Shown piece by piece: positions 16,377 through 25,041 of a DNA stretch of 64,000 nt. Each line of letters opens with the position of its first letter. Positions within the stretch are counted from its first letter, which is position 1. This DNA comes from Rhizobium leguminosarum (lineage in GTDB: Bacteria; Pseudomonadota; Alphaproteobacteria; Rhizobiales; Rhizobiaceae): contig NZ_CP025012.1 of the NCBI RefSeq assembly GCF_002953715.1, positions 3,410,001-3,474,000 on the forward strand. Direction: 5' to 3'. Under the pieces are notes generated by a model. It saw only the letters and a program-made list of their open reading frames with translations, did no database searches and had not been told where the DNA came from. Both the position numbers and the translations under genes were made by a program.

Positions 16377-19268
16377 ATGAAATTCGGCACGAGCGGCCTT
16401 CGCGGACTTTCAGTGGATCTAAAGGGACATGCCTCGGCCCTTTATGCCACGGCGTTCGGCAAATATCTGCTCGGAACTGGTAGGGCCAAAGCTGGCGATG
16501 CCATTCTGATCGGCCGCGATTTTCGCGATTCCAGCCCTGAAATCTCGGGAAATTGCGCCGATGCACTCGCTGCGCTCGGCTTCCGGATATTCGACTGCGG
16601 CAATGTGCCGACACCCGCACTCGCCCTCTATGGCCTTGAAAGAAACGCCGGCTGCCTGATGATCACGGGCTCGCATATTCCGGCGGACCGCAACGGCATC
16701 AAGTTCTATCGGCCGGATGGCGAGATCGACAAATCGGACGAGGCGGCGATTACGGCATTGGCCGCCGAGATCGAACGAAACGGCGAAACGGTGGTACAAG
16801 CACCGGCCGAGACGGAAGACCACGAGGCCGCTTGCCGGCAGCTCTTTTTCGAACGCAATGCGGCTCTGCTTCCGCAAGGTGCGCTGTCCGACCTGAAGAT
16901 CGGCGTCTACCAGCACAGCACCGTCGCCCGCGACCTGCTGGTTGACGTTCTCGCCCATTACGGCGCCGAGATCACCGCTCTCGGACGTTCGGAGAGCTTT
17001 ATTCCCGTCGACACCGAAGCCGTTTCCGACGAGACGATCACGCTGATGAAACGCTGGGTGTCCGAGCACAAATTCGATGCGATCGTCTCGACCGATGGCG
17101 ACGGCGACCGCCCGCTGGTCGCAGACGAAACCGGCACACCACTGCGCGGTGACCTTCTCGGCCTTGTGGCAGCCAATTTCCTCGGCGCCGGCACGGTGGT
17201 GACACCGGTTACCTCCAATTCGGGCATCGAGGCCGCGGGCTCTTTCGCCGTCAGGCGCACCCGCGTCGGCTCGCCCTTCGTCATCGCCGGCATGGATGAG
17301 GCCGTAGCGGCCGGCGAAGATCATGTCATGGGCTTTGAAGCCAATGGCGGGCTGCTGACTGCAACCCCTTTCGATATCAACGACAGAGCCGTGCGAGCCT
17401 TGCCGACGCGCGATTGCTTTATCCCGATGCTCGCGATCCTGTCGCTCGCGGCCATTCGCAGGCAGCCGCTTTCTGCCGTTGCCGCCTCCTATCACCTGCC
17501 CTTTGCCGCCGCCGATCGCCTGGAGAATTTTCCGCTGGAGACGAGCGCCGCGCTGATGGAGTATCTGCGCGCTTCGGAAGAAAATCTCTCGGCTTTCCTG
17601 CAGCCGATCGGCGAGGTAGCGACAAAATCCGACATCGACGGACTTCGCGTGACGCTAAGGGATGGCGGGATCATTCATTTCCGCCCGTCCGGCAATGCGC
17701 CGGAAATGCGCTGCTACACGGAGGCCGGCAGCGAAGCTGCAGCCCGGGACCTGCTGAATACAGGGCTCAATCGAATAAGAGACTGGGCAGGCGCCCGGCA
17801 ACATGCGACGAACAAGCCGTTTATTTCAAGGAACCCGCCTATGACGCAGAAAATCGTTCCCGTGATCATGGCCGGCGGCAAAGGCACGCGGCTCTGGCCG
17901 CTTTCCCGTGCCACCGCACCGAAACAATTCATCCAGTTCGTCGGCGACAAGACGTTGTTTCAGGAAACTCTCGAACGCGTTTCCGATCCAGAACTCTATG
18001 AAGCCCCCATCGTCGTCACCAATGAGGAATTCCGCTTCCTGGTCGCCGAACAGGCTCGCGAACGCGCCATCCCGCTCGCAGCGGTCCTGCTCGAACCGGT
18101 CGCCCGCAACACAGCCGCAGCGGTGGCCGCGGCCGCAACGCTTGCCGCCGATCTCTTCGGCAAGCACACCATCATCCAGATGCTCGCCTCGGATCACGAG
18201 ATCCTTGCCGACAAGACCTATTTCGATTGCATCCGCATCGCCCGCGATGCCGCTGCCGACGGCAAGCTCGTAACCTTCGGTATCACCCCGACGGAGCCGG
18301 CGACGGGTTACGGCTATATCGAAATCGGCGATGCCCTCGAAAACGGTGCGCACAAGGTCAAGCGCTTTGTCGAAAAGCCGGCACTCGAGAAGGCCGAGCA
18401 GATGCTTGCCGACGGCGGCTTCTACTGGAACTCAGGCATCTTCATGTTCCCGGTGACGGAACTCATCGCCGAACTGCAGGAATATGCGCCCGATGTACTG
18501 AAGGCGGCCAGCAAGGCCGTTTCGAAAGCAAGCCGCGACCTCGATTTCACCCGCCTCGACGCCGACCATTTCGCCAAGAGCCCCGATATCTCCATCGACT
18601 ATGCCATCATGGAAAAGACGTCCAAGGCCGCCATCGTCCCCTCGCCGTTCAAATGGTCTGATATGGGAAGCTGGGATGCCGTCTGGAAATCAGGCGCCCG
18701 CGACGACAACGGCAATGTCGCCGCCGCAAACACCACCGTCGTCAATACCCGCAACTCGCTCGTCATGACCCATGGCGTGCATCTTGCCGTCCAGGGCATG
18801 GATGATGTCGCCGTCATCGCCAGCGAAGACGCCGTCTATGTCGGACCGCTCAAAGACAGCCAGAATGTCGGACAATTGGTCAAGATGCTGGCCTCTACGT
18901 CCGCCACGGCGAAATTCGCGGAAACCCATCCGACATCCTATCGCCCCTGGGGCGGCTATACCTCCATCTTCAACGGCGATCGTTTCCAGGTGAAGCGCAT
19001 CTTCGTCACGCCGGGCAAGAAGCTCTCGCTGCAAAAACACCACCATCGCTCCGAACACTGGGTCGTCGTCAGGGGAACGGCTGAGGTGACGGTCGGCGAG
19101 ACCGTCCGGATGCTGCGCGAGAACGAAAGCGTCTACATTCCGCTCGGCGAAGTCCACCGCCTCGCCAACCCCGGCAAGATTCTTCTCGAGCTCATCGAGG
19201 TGCAGACAGGCTCCTATCTCGGCGAGGACGACATCATTCGCATCGTCGATGAGTTCGGAAGAACGTAA
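16377..19268 (+). CDS. noeKJ: Phosphomannomutase joined in frame to mannose-1-P guanylyltransferase
   Basis: One uninterrupted frame of 963 residues. Residues 1 to about 470 are phosphomannomutase (mannose-6-P to mannose-1-P): KFGTSGLRG at the start, phosphoserine-type loop ITGSHIPADRNGIKF, metal loop STDGDGDRP, sugar loop GFEANGG and phosphate loop RPSGNAPEMR. A linker of about 15 residues leads to Met489, where a complete type II guanylyltransferase begins: pyrophosphorylase signature VIMAGGKGTRLWPLSRA, sugar site FVEKPALEKA and C-terminal isomerase-like cupin (KLSLQKHHHRSEHWVVV). Together they make GDP-mannose. The usual arrangement is separate noeK and noeJ genes, but here noeK has no stop codon. 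I use ATG 16377; a GGAG and an out-of-frame ATG (16366) lie just upstream. Confidence 0.85.
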   Translation: MKFGTSGLRGLSVDLKGHASALYATAFGKYLLGTGRAKAGDAILIGRDFRDSSPEISGNCADALAALGFRIFDCGNVPTPALALYGLERNAGCLMITGSHIPADRNGIKFYRPDGEIDKSDEAAITALAAEIERNGETVVQAPAETEDHEAACRQLFFERNAALLPQGALSDLKIGVYQHSTVARDLLVDVLAHYGAEITALGRSESFIPVDTEAVSDETITLMKRWVSEHKFDAIVSTDGDGDRPLVADETGTPLRGDLLGLVAANFLGAGTVVTPVTSNSGIEAAGSFAVRRTRVGSPFVIAGMDEAVAAGEDHVMGFEANGGLLTATPFDINDRAVRALPTRDCFIPMLAILSLAAIRRQPLSAVAASYHLPFAAADRLENFPLETSAALMEYLRASEENLSAFLQPIGEVATKSDIDGLRVTLRDGGIIHFRPSGNAPEMRCYTEAGSEAAARDLLNTGLNRIRDWAGARQHATNKPFISRNPPMTQKIVPVIMAGGKGTRLWPLSRATAPKQFIQFVGDKTLFQETLERVSDPELYEAPIVVTNEEFRFLVAEQARERAIPLAAVLLEPVARNTAAAVAAAATLAADLFGKHTIIQMLASDHEILADKTYFDCIRIARDAAADGKLVTFGITPTEPATGYGYIEIGDALENGAHKVKRFVEKPALEKAEQMLADGGFYWNSGIFMFPVTELIAELQEYAPDVLKAASKAVSKASRDLDFTRLDADHFAKSPDISIDYAIMEKTSKAAIVPSPFKWSDMGSWDAVWKSGARDDNGNVAAANTTVVNTRNSLVMTHGVHLAVQGMDDVAVIASEDAVYVGPLKDSQNVGQLVKMLASTSATAKFAETHPTSYRPWGGYTSIFNGDRFQVKRIFVTPGKKLSLQKHHHRSEHWVVVRGTAEVTVGETVRMLRENESVYIPLGEVHRLANPGKILLELIEVQTGSYLGEDDIIRIVDEFGRT
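17828..17843 (+). promoter_or_regulatory. Internal ribosome-binding site and start inside noeK-noeJ
   Basis: AAGGAA at 17828-17833 stands 7 bases before an ATG at 17841 that would start a normal 475-residue NoeJ (MTQKIVPVIMAGGKG). The site suggests that NoeJ can also be made alone, or was until the noeK stop codon was lost. Confidence 0.6.
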
Positions 19269-19387
19269 AATCGCAGCCGGAGCGATGGTCGGGCCTTTTC
19301 CGGCGCGACCATCCTCGCTGTTGAATTTCCTCTTGGGGTTCTCGTAGAATGGATGTACCGACAGACATGACCGGAGATATCCCCCTG

Positions 19388-19693
19388 ATGCGTACCTTTC
19401 CCGTCCTCGCCGGATTTCTTGCAATCATGGTGCCGGCAATGGCGTTTGCCGAAACGGCAAGCATGCGAACCGCACGCGAGTCGGAAATTCGCCAGCATCT
19501 GCCCGGTACGTCGGAACTGAAAGAAGGCAAGAATGGCTACGAATATCGCGACGGCAATAAGAATGGCTACAAGATAACCAATGGCCAGGTGTGCGTCCTG
19601 TTTCCCAGCAAGAAGACTGATTGCGTCAACGTGAAGACCGACGGCAAGACGTTTCAGATGATCGACAAAAAAGGCGGCCGAACGAGATTCTGA
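19388..19693 (+). CDS. Small exported protein of unknown function
   Basis: The 101-residue product has a signal peptide (RTFPVLAGFLAIMVPAMAFA) and a mature part of about 80 residues. Its centre repeats a Gly-Tyr pattern (KNGYEYRDGNKNGYKITNG) and has two cysteines (QVCVLFP and KTDCVNV) that could form a disulfide. GGAGAT lies 9 bases before the ATG at 19388; in-frame ATGs at 19349 and 19367 would bury the signal peptide. I recognise no named family. Its frame is independent of noeJ, 119 bases upstream. Confidence 0.65.
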   Translation: MRTFPVLAGFLAIMVPAMAFAETASMRTARESEIRQHLPGTSELKEGKNGYEYRDGNKNGYKITNGQVCVLFPSKKTDCVNVKTDGKTFQMIDKKGGRTRF

Positions 19694-19699
19694 GTTGCG

Positions 19700-19776
19700 C
19701 CGGCAAGGTCACCCTGCCCAGGTAGGACCTCTTGCTCCGGCGAGCTTATCTTGCCCCGGCAAGGTCACCTTGCCGG
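19700..19776. terminator. Duplicated palindromic element between convergent genes
   Basis: CCGGCAAGGTCACC occurs twice, at 19700-19713 and 19756-19769. The second copy lies in a perfect palindrome, CCGGCAAGGT-c-ACCTTGCCGG (19756-19776), which overlaps the stop codon of the minus-strand gene. Position between convergent genes suggests a bidirectional terminator. Confidence 0.5.
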
Positions 19777-20721
19777 TGAGTTGCCGCCATCCTTGTCGAG
19801 AAGGAAGTCGGCGATCAAGCCTGAATGGTTCGATCCGAGATTGTCATCGAGACGTTTCAGCGATGTCAGATGAAGCGGCGCGCGCGCAAATATGTGATCG
19901 ATGGCGATCCCGAGCGCGCCGGCGCCGACCGGCCATGTTGCCGGTTCTGGCGTGATCGTCGTCAGCTTCTGGCCGCGCAGGAAACCTTGGATGCTCGGGG
20001 CGATCACCGAGGAGTTGAAATCGCCTGACAGCACCAGAGGGCCGTCGATCGAGCCGAGCGCTTTGGCGAGATCTTCCAATTCAGCCATCTGGAAATCGTC
20101 GAAATATGGTTTGGTCAGGTGCGCTGAGACCAGATTGATGGTCTCGCCGCCGAAGTCGACGCTTGCTATAACAAGCCTGTTTTTTCGCAGACTGCCCATG
20201 CTTGCCACCTGCCGGCTGACGAACGGGCGTTTGGAGAGCACCAGCGTATCGCATGTATCCTTCCCGGCATCGCAACCGATATGGTAGGGATAGGCCTTGA
20301 ACAATTGCTGCAGGTGGAACGTCAGCGGCTTGGCTTCGAGCAGATTGACGACGTCGGCATTCGACGCGATCACCATGTCGGTGATTTCAGTCGAGTTTTT
20401 CCAGTTGTCGATCGCGATGTTAAACGACATCAAACGGAAAAGCGGCGGCCTGTCGGTGCCTCTGTCGCCCTCCGAGAACTCGCGCAGCATGATGACGCCG
20501 TGAGCGACGAGAAGAAGCGAGGCAAGCAGAAGAATAAAGCCGTAAATCTGCCTTTTGATAGCCAGAACGACGAGACTGGCGACGACGAACACCACGCCGA
20601 GGTGAACCTGAAAGCTGTAGACGAAGGACAGAAGCCAGAAGTTCGTGACATAGCGTAACGACACGATCGCGATGGCAACGGTCAGAAACGCGCAGAGAAT
20701 CCAATAAATTATATCTCTCAT
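19765..20721 (-). CDS. Membrane-anchored endonuclease/exonuclease/phosphatase-family protein
   Basis: The 318-residue product has three N-terminal membrane helices (about residues 5-25, 30-55 and 60-82) and an EEP catalytic domain: LMSFNI for the first metal loop, LLEAK with the catalytic Glu, LVSAHLTKP, SGDFNSS and the final Asp/His pairs AIDHIFAR and GSNHSGLIADF. EEP enzymes cleave nucleic acids, phospholipids or inositol phosphates; membrane-tethered ones of this size often have unknown substrates. The ATG at 20721 has AGGATCG upstream and puts the first membrane helix at the N-terminus. The 281 bases before it are shared with the divergent epimerase gene. Confidence 0.8.
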   Translation of the reverse strand: MRDIIYWILCAFLTVAIAIVSLRYVTNFWLLSFVYSFQVHLGVVFVVASLVVLAIKRQIYGFILLLASLLLVAHGVIMLREFSEGDRGTDRPPLFRLMSFNIAIDNWKNSTEITDMVIASNADVVNLLEAKPLTFHLQQLFKAYPYHIGCDAGKDTCDTLVLSKRPFVSRQVASMGSLRKNRLVIASVDFGGETINLVSAHLTKPYFDDFQMAELEDLAKALGSIDGPLVLSGDFNSSVIAPSIQGFLRGQKLTTITPEPATWPVGAGALGIAIDHIFARAPLHLTSLKRLDDNLGSNHSGLIADFLLDKDGGNSPAR

Positions 20722-21002
20722 CGATCCTGACCTGCTTGCAGACGACCGGCCGGCCATAACATGCGAGCAATCATGTTGCAATGCAGCATAGCAGCCGAGA
20801 GCCGCGGCTGATCGGCAGACGATATCGATGGTCTCGCCCTCATCCAGCAAGGCAGCGGCGGACGGGCCGCCGACAGTAGAGACAGCGCTGTGACCTTCTC
20901 TTTCAAAGACCTATCGACTCGGCCTCTTTTTATCTTGTAAGTGGGGTCACTTGATACGGAATCGGCTCTTTGCCGTCGGCAGGGAGCCGAGAAAAGGTGG
21001 GA

Positions 21003-22019
21003 ATGCGCTACTTCATTACAGGGACTGCCGGCTTTATCGGTTTTCATCTGGCCAGGCGCCTGCTGCAAGAAGGGCATGACGTCACAGGCTTCGATGGCCT
21101 CACTCCCTATTACAATGTCAAGCTCAAGGAGATGCGCCATGCGGCACTCTCCCAGTTTCCTGCCTTCAAACCCGTCATCGCGATGCTCGAGGACCGCCCA
21201 GCGCTGGAAGCGGCCGTTCTGGAAGCCAAGCCCGACATTCTGATCCACCTCGCCGCACAGGCCGGCGTGCGCTACAGCCTGGAAAATCCAGAGGCCTATC
21301 TTCGTTCGAACGTCGAAGGCTCGTGGAACATCATGGAAATCGCGCGGCGCGTCGAAATTCGCCATCTGATGCTGGCCTCGACATCATCGATCTATGGCGC
21401 CAATGCGACCGTCCCCTTTCGCGAGACCGATCGCGCCGACGAGCCGCTGACCATCTATGCGGCGACGAAGAAATCTATGGAGCTGATGGCGCATAGCTAT
21501 GCCCATCTTCACAAGATTCCGACCACGGCATTTCGTTTCTTCACCGTATATGGTCCATGGGGCCGGCCCGACATGGCGCTGTTCAAATTCACCAAGAACA
21601 TGCTTGAAGGCCAGCCGATCGAGATCTACGGCGAAGGCAAGATGAGCCGTGACTTCACCTATATCGACGATCTTATTGAAGCGATCGTCAGACTGTCGGC
21701 AATCGGCCCGAGCGAGGAAAACCGTCTCGACGACGTGGCTGTCGAAACGCTTTCGCGCCAGGCGCCCTTTCGCGTCGTCAATATTGGCGGAGGCCAGCCG
21801 GTCAGCCTGATGGATTTCGTCGAAACGGTGGAAAAGGCGCTCGGTCGTCCTGCCATTCGCAAGATGCTGGCGATGCAAAAGGGTGATGTGCCGCGTACCT
21901 TCGCTGCCCCCGACCTGCTCGTCGCGCTGACGGGCTACAAGCCGGATACGACCTTGGAGGTCGGCGTCAAGGCCTTCGTCGACTGGTATCTCGACGTGCG
22001 CGGTGAGCTCGACACCTAA
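21003..22019 (+). CDS. lpsL: UDP-glucuronate epimerase, LpsL type
   Basis: The 338-residue short-chain dehydrogenase/reductase has the NAD motif GTAGFIGFH near residue 6, [27 protein letters not shown], the catalytic Ser in LASTSSIYG and YAATKK with the Tyr-x-x-x-Lys pair. The YNV-K-LKE stretch and AGVRYS are features of 4-epimerases acting on UDP-glucuronate, giving UDP-galacturonate for LPS core and capsule. RkpK, encoded about 9.5 kb upstream, makes the substrate. AAGGTGGGA precedes the ATG at 21003. The TAA stop is the first three bases of a mosaic repeat. Confidence 0.88.
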   Translation: MRYFITGTAGFIGFHLARRLLQEGHDVTGFDGLTPYYNVKLKEMRHAALSQFPAFKPVIAMLEDRPALEAAVLEAKPDILIHLAAQAGVRYSLENPEAYLRSNVEGSWNIMEIARRVEIRHLMLASTSSIYGANATVPFRETDRADEPLTIYAATKKSMELMAHSYAHLHKIPTTAFRFFTVYGPWGRPDMALFKFTKNMLEGQPIEIYGEGKMSRDFTYIDDLIEAIVRLSAIGPSEENRLDDVAVETLSRQAPFRVVNIGGGQPVSLMDFVETVEKALGRPAIRKMLAMQKGDVPRTFAAPDLLVALTGYKPDTTLEVGVKAFVDWYLDVRGELDT

Positions 22020-22125
22020 AGCGCGTCGCGATCTTTCAGATTCGCTCCTCGCGCTTTAGGTCTTTATTTTACGCATGTCGCTATCGCAAAACCGCTGCAT
22101 ACTTTTGCGCGACATGCTTTAGCGC
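22017..22125. repeat. Rhizobial mosaic repeat of the TAAAGC type, copy B, inverted
   Basis: It runs TAAAGCGCGTCGCGATC to GCGCGACATGCTTTA and is recognisably the reverse complement of the copy at 15333-15438, sharing GCATGTCG, TATCGCAAAACCGC and CGCTCCTCGCGCTTT blocks. Its first three bases are the stop codon of lpsL. Confidence 0.75.
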
Positions 22126-22196
22126 AGGCGGTCGCGGAGGATGCGACAAGCCGAACCGTTTCCAGCCGGCCCAATGTTTCAACAAAGACCGGTGTT

Positions 22197-22511
22197 TCAG
22201 CGAAGAAACGTGACGGCGTCCACGGCAGCGACCGCTTTCGAGAACATATAGTCGACGACAACGGTCAGCCTCTGCGAATAGATCTTGAGCTGGTTGCCCT
22301 CACCCTCGATTTCAGCCGGGCTACGTAGAACCAACGGAACGCCCGGGCGCACGAAACCGGCGCGAGTCGTCAGCGGAACCTCAGGCGAATGGCCGATGGC
22401 GGAGGTGTACATCAGGTCGCGGGCAAGGCTAGCGGGACCGATGGCGAATGCCGGCCCGGCAGCGGCAGTGATGGTCAGGCTCAAGGCGATGGCGGCGAGA
22501 GATTTGTGCAT
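22197..22511 (-). CDS. Small exported protein of unknown function
   Basis: The 104-residue product has a signal peptide (HKSLAAIALSLTITAAAGPAFA). The mature part is about 80 residues, mostly beta-prone, without cysteines, ending VDAVTFLR. GGGGA lies 8 bases before the ATG at 22511. The opening of the mature chain, IGPASLARDLMYTSAIGHSPE, resembles that of the exported transglutaminase-like peptidase near 9.3 kb (GPAGFARGLTGNSAVSYISE), suggesting a shared leader module; it has no triad. I recognise no family. Confidence 0.6.
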   Translation of the reverse strand: MHKSLAAIALSLTITAAAGPAFAIGPASLARDLMYTSAIGHSPEVPLTTRAGFVRPGVPLVLRSPAEIEGEGNQLKIYSQRLTVVVDYMFSKAVAAVDAVTFLR

Positions 22512-22742
22512 GTCGAAGTCCCCGTTTGCGGATCGTCGGGCTTTCGGCTCGCCCGGCTCCAAACGATCGACGCGTCTGTCCACGCTTCGGTCGCTTTCAT
22601 GAGACCACTCTACACATCAGTATTTTCAGGGCTTTTAAGCAGATCGATCAAATTTTACGAAATTTGATTTTCCGTTCGCGGCGGTTCGGACCCCCCGGGG
22701 GAAACGCGGAAATGCCGATGACCTGGACAGCAGCGTCGCAGT

Positions 22743-22895
22743 CTACAGGACACGATCCAGCTTCTTGTTGATGTGCAGGTTCGGCATCAATCCCGCACTT
22801 TGCGCAGCATGATAGGACTCTCTCGCCGCATCGAACGAGATCGACCACATGATGGCGCTAAGCAACAGCGCAATGATATAAATCTGGATACGCAT
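22743..22895 (-). CDS. Possible small single-pass membrane protein
   Basis: 50 residues: an N-terminal hydrophobic helix (QIYIIALLLSAIMWSISFDA) and a short polar tail that includes ARESYHAAQSAGLMPNLHIN. The composition is protein-like and distinct from neighbouring noncoding sequence, but the ribosome site is weak and an upstream frame to 22964 exists. It could be a real small membrane protein or chance. Confidence 0.35.
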   Translation of the reverse strand: MRIQIYIIALLLSAIMWSISFDAARESYHAAQSAGLMPNLHINKKLDRVL

Positions 22896-23010
22896 CAAAC
22901 TGGCGATACCGAACGAGCAAGGCAGTTTTGTGTCAAAACATGGCCGTTGGTATGACGAAAACAACCGACGAGCTTTTTGTTCGCAACGACCCTGCCAGAC
23001 ATATTAGTGT

Positions 23011-23122
23011 CGTGAAAATTAGCGATATTGTATCGCTACCTGTTAGCAGCCGACCCCGAGGCTTGGTTCCTCTTCCCACCCCGAGAACCCTGAGAGGTCC
23101 GTTCTCCACGGGCCTCTTTGCC
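23011..23122 (+). ncRNA. Candidate trans-acting small RNA with anti-Shine-Dalgarno loop
   Basis: Three hairpins occur in series without a reading frame: TAGCGATA/TATCGCTA (23020-23038, loop TTG); GGTTC/GAACC (23065-23089) whose 15-base loop exposes CCTCTTCCCACCCC, complementary to ribosome-binding sites; and AGAGGTCCGT/ACGGGCCTCT (23093-23117, one wobble pair) followed by a T-rich tract, a terminator. TTGTTC (22977-22982) and ACATAT (22999-23004), 16 bases apart, would start transcription near 23011, giving about 110 nt. The layout resembles the alpha-proteobacterial 'alpha-r' small RNAs that carry CU-rich anti-SD loops; family membership is my inference. Confidence 0.45.
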
Positions 23123-23286
23123 TTCTTTCCGGAACAGCTGAGATCGCCCGATCCGCTAGGCGCAGAACCGCTGAACGGCGCGTCTCGATCCAATCCCGCC
23201 GCGCATCTGCCACGAGCGATGTCACGTTCCTGCCTTTGCCTTTGCACCAGCGAAGGCATAAGCCGCCAGCTCAGTTTCAAAATATA

Positions 23287-23298
23287 TCAATCGATTGA
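23287..23298. promoter_or_regulatory. Palindromic operator of the cecR-like operon
   Basis: TCAATCGATTGA is a perfect 12-base palindrome 31 bases before the ATG of the TetR-family gene, in AT-rich flanks. The position suits autoregulation by that repressor. Confidence 0.5.
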
Positions 23299-23329
23299 CT
23301 TATTTTTCTGCCAATGTTATAAATTTGTC

Positions 23330-24031
23330 ATGACCCAAGCACATGACAACCAGCCACCGACCTCCGCCCGTGCCGAGATCGCACGCCAGAAGATGCTGTC
23401 CGCTGCCCTCGACGTCTTCGGCCGTTATGGCTTCGACGGCGCCTCGACGCGCCAGCTCACCGAAGCGGCCGGCGTCAACCTGCAGGCCATCCCCTATTAT
23501 TTCGGCAGCAAGGAAGGCCTCTACATCGCCACGGCCGAATATCTGATGATGCGGATCAATACGCATGTCGGTGACATGAGGGCGCGCGTCGGCGCGCATC
23601 TGCTGGCGCTCGATGCTGCGGGCAAACCGCTGAGCGAAGCTGAGGCCCGCCATTTCCTGACCGAGATTTTGCAGACCATGGTGACGCTGTTCGTCGGCAG
23701 GGAATCCGAATCCTGGGCGCGCTTCCTGATCCGCGAGCAGATGGAGCCGACAGAAGCCTTCACACGGGTCTATCAGGGCCTCATGCGTCCGATGATCGAG
23801 ATGGGCCGGCGGCTGATCGGCGCCATCCTTCATGAGGATCCCGCCTCGGAACATGTGCGCCTGCGCACCTTCACCCTTCTCGGCAGCATCCTTGTCTTTC
23901 GCGTCGCCCATGCAGCCGTGCTCGCCCAGATGGAGTGGGACGGCGTCGGCCCGGAACAGGTGGAAACCGTGCGCGGCCTGGCCGCAGAGCTGGTCGATGC
24001 CATCGGCCCGCTGAAAGGAAGTGCCGCATGA
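23330..24031 (+). CDS. cecR: TetR-family regulator, CecR (YbiH)-like
   Basis: The 233-residue product has an N-terminal helix-turn-helix ([36 protein letters not shown], about residues 27-62) and the long C-terminal domain of the CecR group. The gene order regulator, HlyD-like protein, double ABC ATPase and two permeases is the E. coli cecR-ybhGFSR order, where CecR responds to antibiotics and controls the exporter. A perfect palindrome lies just upstream. The stop overlaps the next start (ATGA). The drug or metabolite sensed here is unknown. Confidence 0.82.
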   Translation: MTQAHDNQPPTSARAEIARQKMLSAALDVFGRYGFDGASTRQLTEAAGVNLQAIPYYFGSKEGLYIATAEYLMMRINTHVGDMRARVGAHLLALDAAGKPLSEAEARHFLTEILQTMVTLFVGRESESWARFLIREQMEPTEAFTRVYQGLMRPMIEMGRRLIGAILHEDPASEHVRLRTFTLLGSILVFRVAHAAVLAQMEWDGVGPEQVETVRGLAAELVDAIGPLKGSAA

Positions 24032-25041
24032 AACGCATCCTTCCCATCGCTGTTCTTCTTCTCGTTATAGCGGGTGCCGCCGCCTGGTGGTACGCCCTGC
24101 CCGAAAAGCTCGGCTGGTGGCCTGAGGCCCACCGCGAATTCGTCATTTACGGCAATGTCGATATCCGCCAGGTCTCGCTCGGCTTCCGTGTCAGCGGCCG
24201 CCTCGCCGAACTCCACGCCGACGAAGGCGACGTCATCAAGAGCGGATCGGTTCTGGCAAAGCTCGACGCAGCTCCTTATGAGTTTGCGGTCCGCTCGGGC
24301 GAGGCCAATGCCGCAGCCCTTCAGGCGACGCTCGACAAGCTGAAGGCCGGTCCGCGGCCGACCGAGATCGCCCAGGCGCGCGCCGCCTATGACGAAAGTA
24401 TCGCCGATCTCCGCAATGCCAACCTCGCCTATGACCGCGCCCGCCAGCTGCGCCCACAGGGCACGATCTCCGAGGCGAGCCTCGACCAGGCGACTGCAGC
24501 AAGGGCGATGGCCGCAGCACGCTCCGATTCCGCCAACGAGGCATTGAAACTGCTGTTGGAAGGCTCCCGTGTCGAGGACATCGCCGCCGCCGACGCCCAG
24601 CTGAAGGCGGCTCAGGCAACACTCGCCTCCGCCCGCACTTCGCTCGATGATACCGAGCTGCGCGCCCCGAACGACGGCGTCATCCTCTCGCGCGTGCGGG
24701 AAAATGGCGCGATCGTCTCGCCGGCGGACACCGTCTTCGTGTTGTCTCTGACCGAGCCTGTCTGGGTGCGAAGCTACGTCGCCGAGCCTGATCTCGGCCG
24801 CATCCATCCCGGCATGAAGGTTTCTGTCGCCTCCGATACGGCGCCCGACAAGCCCTATGAAGGTACGATCGGCTTCATCTCGCCGGTCGCCGAATTCACC
24901 CCGAAATCGGTGGAGACGCCGGAACTGAGGACCGACCTCGTCTATCGCCTGAGGATCGTCATCGACAAGCCCGGCCCAGATCTGCGCCAGGGCATGCCAG
25001 TCACCGTGCGCTTTTCTACGCCGACGGCGAGCGGACAATGA
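24028..25041 (+). CDS. ybhG: HlyD-family periplasmic adaptor of an ABC exporter, YbhG-like
   Basis: The 337-residue membrane-fusion protein has an N-terminal anchor ([20 protein letters not shown]), a split lipoyl domain ([26 protein letters not shown] and the matching [21 protein letters not shown]), an alpha-helical coiled-coil hairpin between them (about residues 85-205) and a beta-barrel end. It links the inner-membrane ABC complex encoded downstream to an outer-membrane channel, which is not encoded here. It overlaps both neighbours by four bases. Confidence 0.88.
   Translation: MKRILPIAVLLLVIAGAAAWWYALPEKLGWWPEAHREFVIYGNVDIRQVSLGFRVSGRLAELHADEGDVIKSGSVLAKLDAAPYEFAVRSGEANAAALQATLDKLKAGPRPTEIAQARAAYDESIADLRNANLAYDRARQLRPQGTISEASLDQATAARAMAAARSDSANEALKLLLEGSRVEDIAAADAQLKAAQATLASARTSLDDTELRAPNDGVILSRVRENGAIVSPADTVFVLSLTEPVWVRSYVAEPDLGRIHPGMKVSVASDTAPDKPYEGTIGFISPVAEFTPKSVETPELRTDLVYRLRIVIDKPGPDLRQGMPVTVRFSTPTASGQ

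Larger units (their letters stand above)
22896..23329. other. Long leader region upstream of the cecR-like gene
   Basis: 434 bases with no convincing protein-coding frame. It contains the candidate small RNA (about 23011-23122) and a palindromic operator just before the regulator gene, both listed separately. Confidence 0.5.

Noticed and set aside
22064..22261. 65-codon minus-strand frame over the mosaic repeat
   Set aside because: It runs through the repeat at 22017-22125 and shares its translated sequence with other repeat copies; not a gene.
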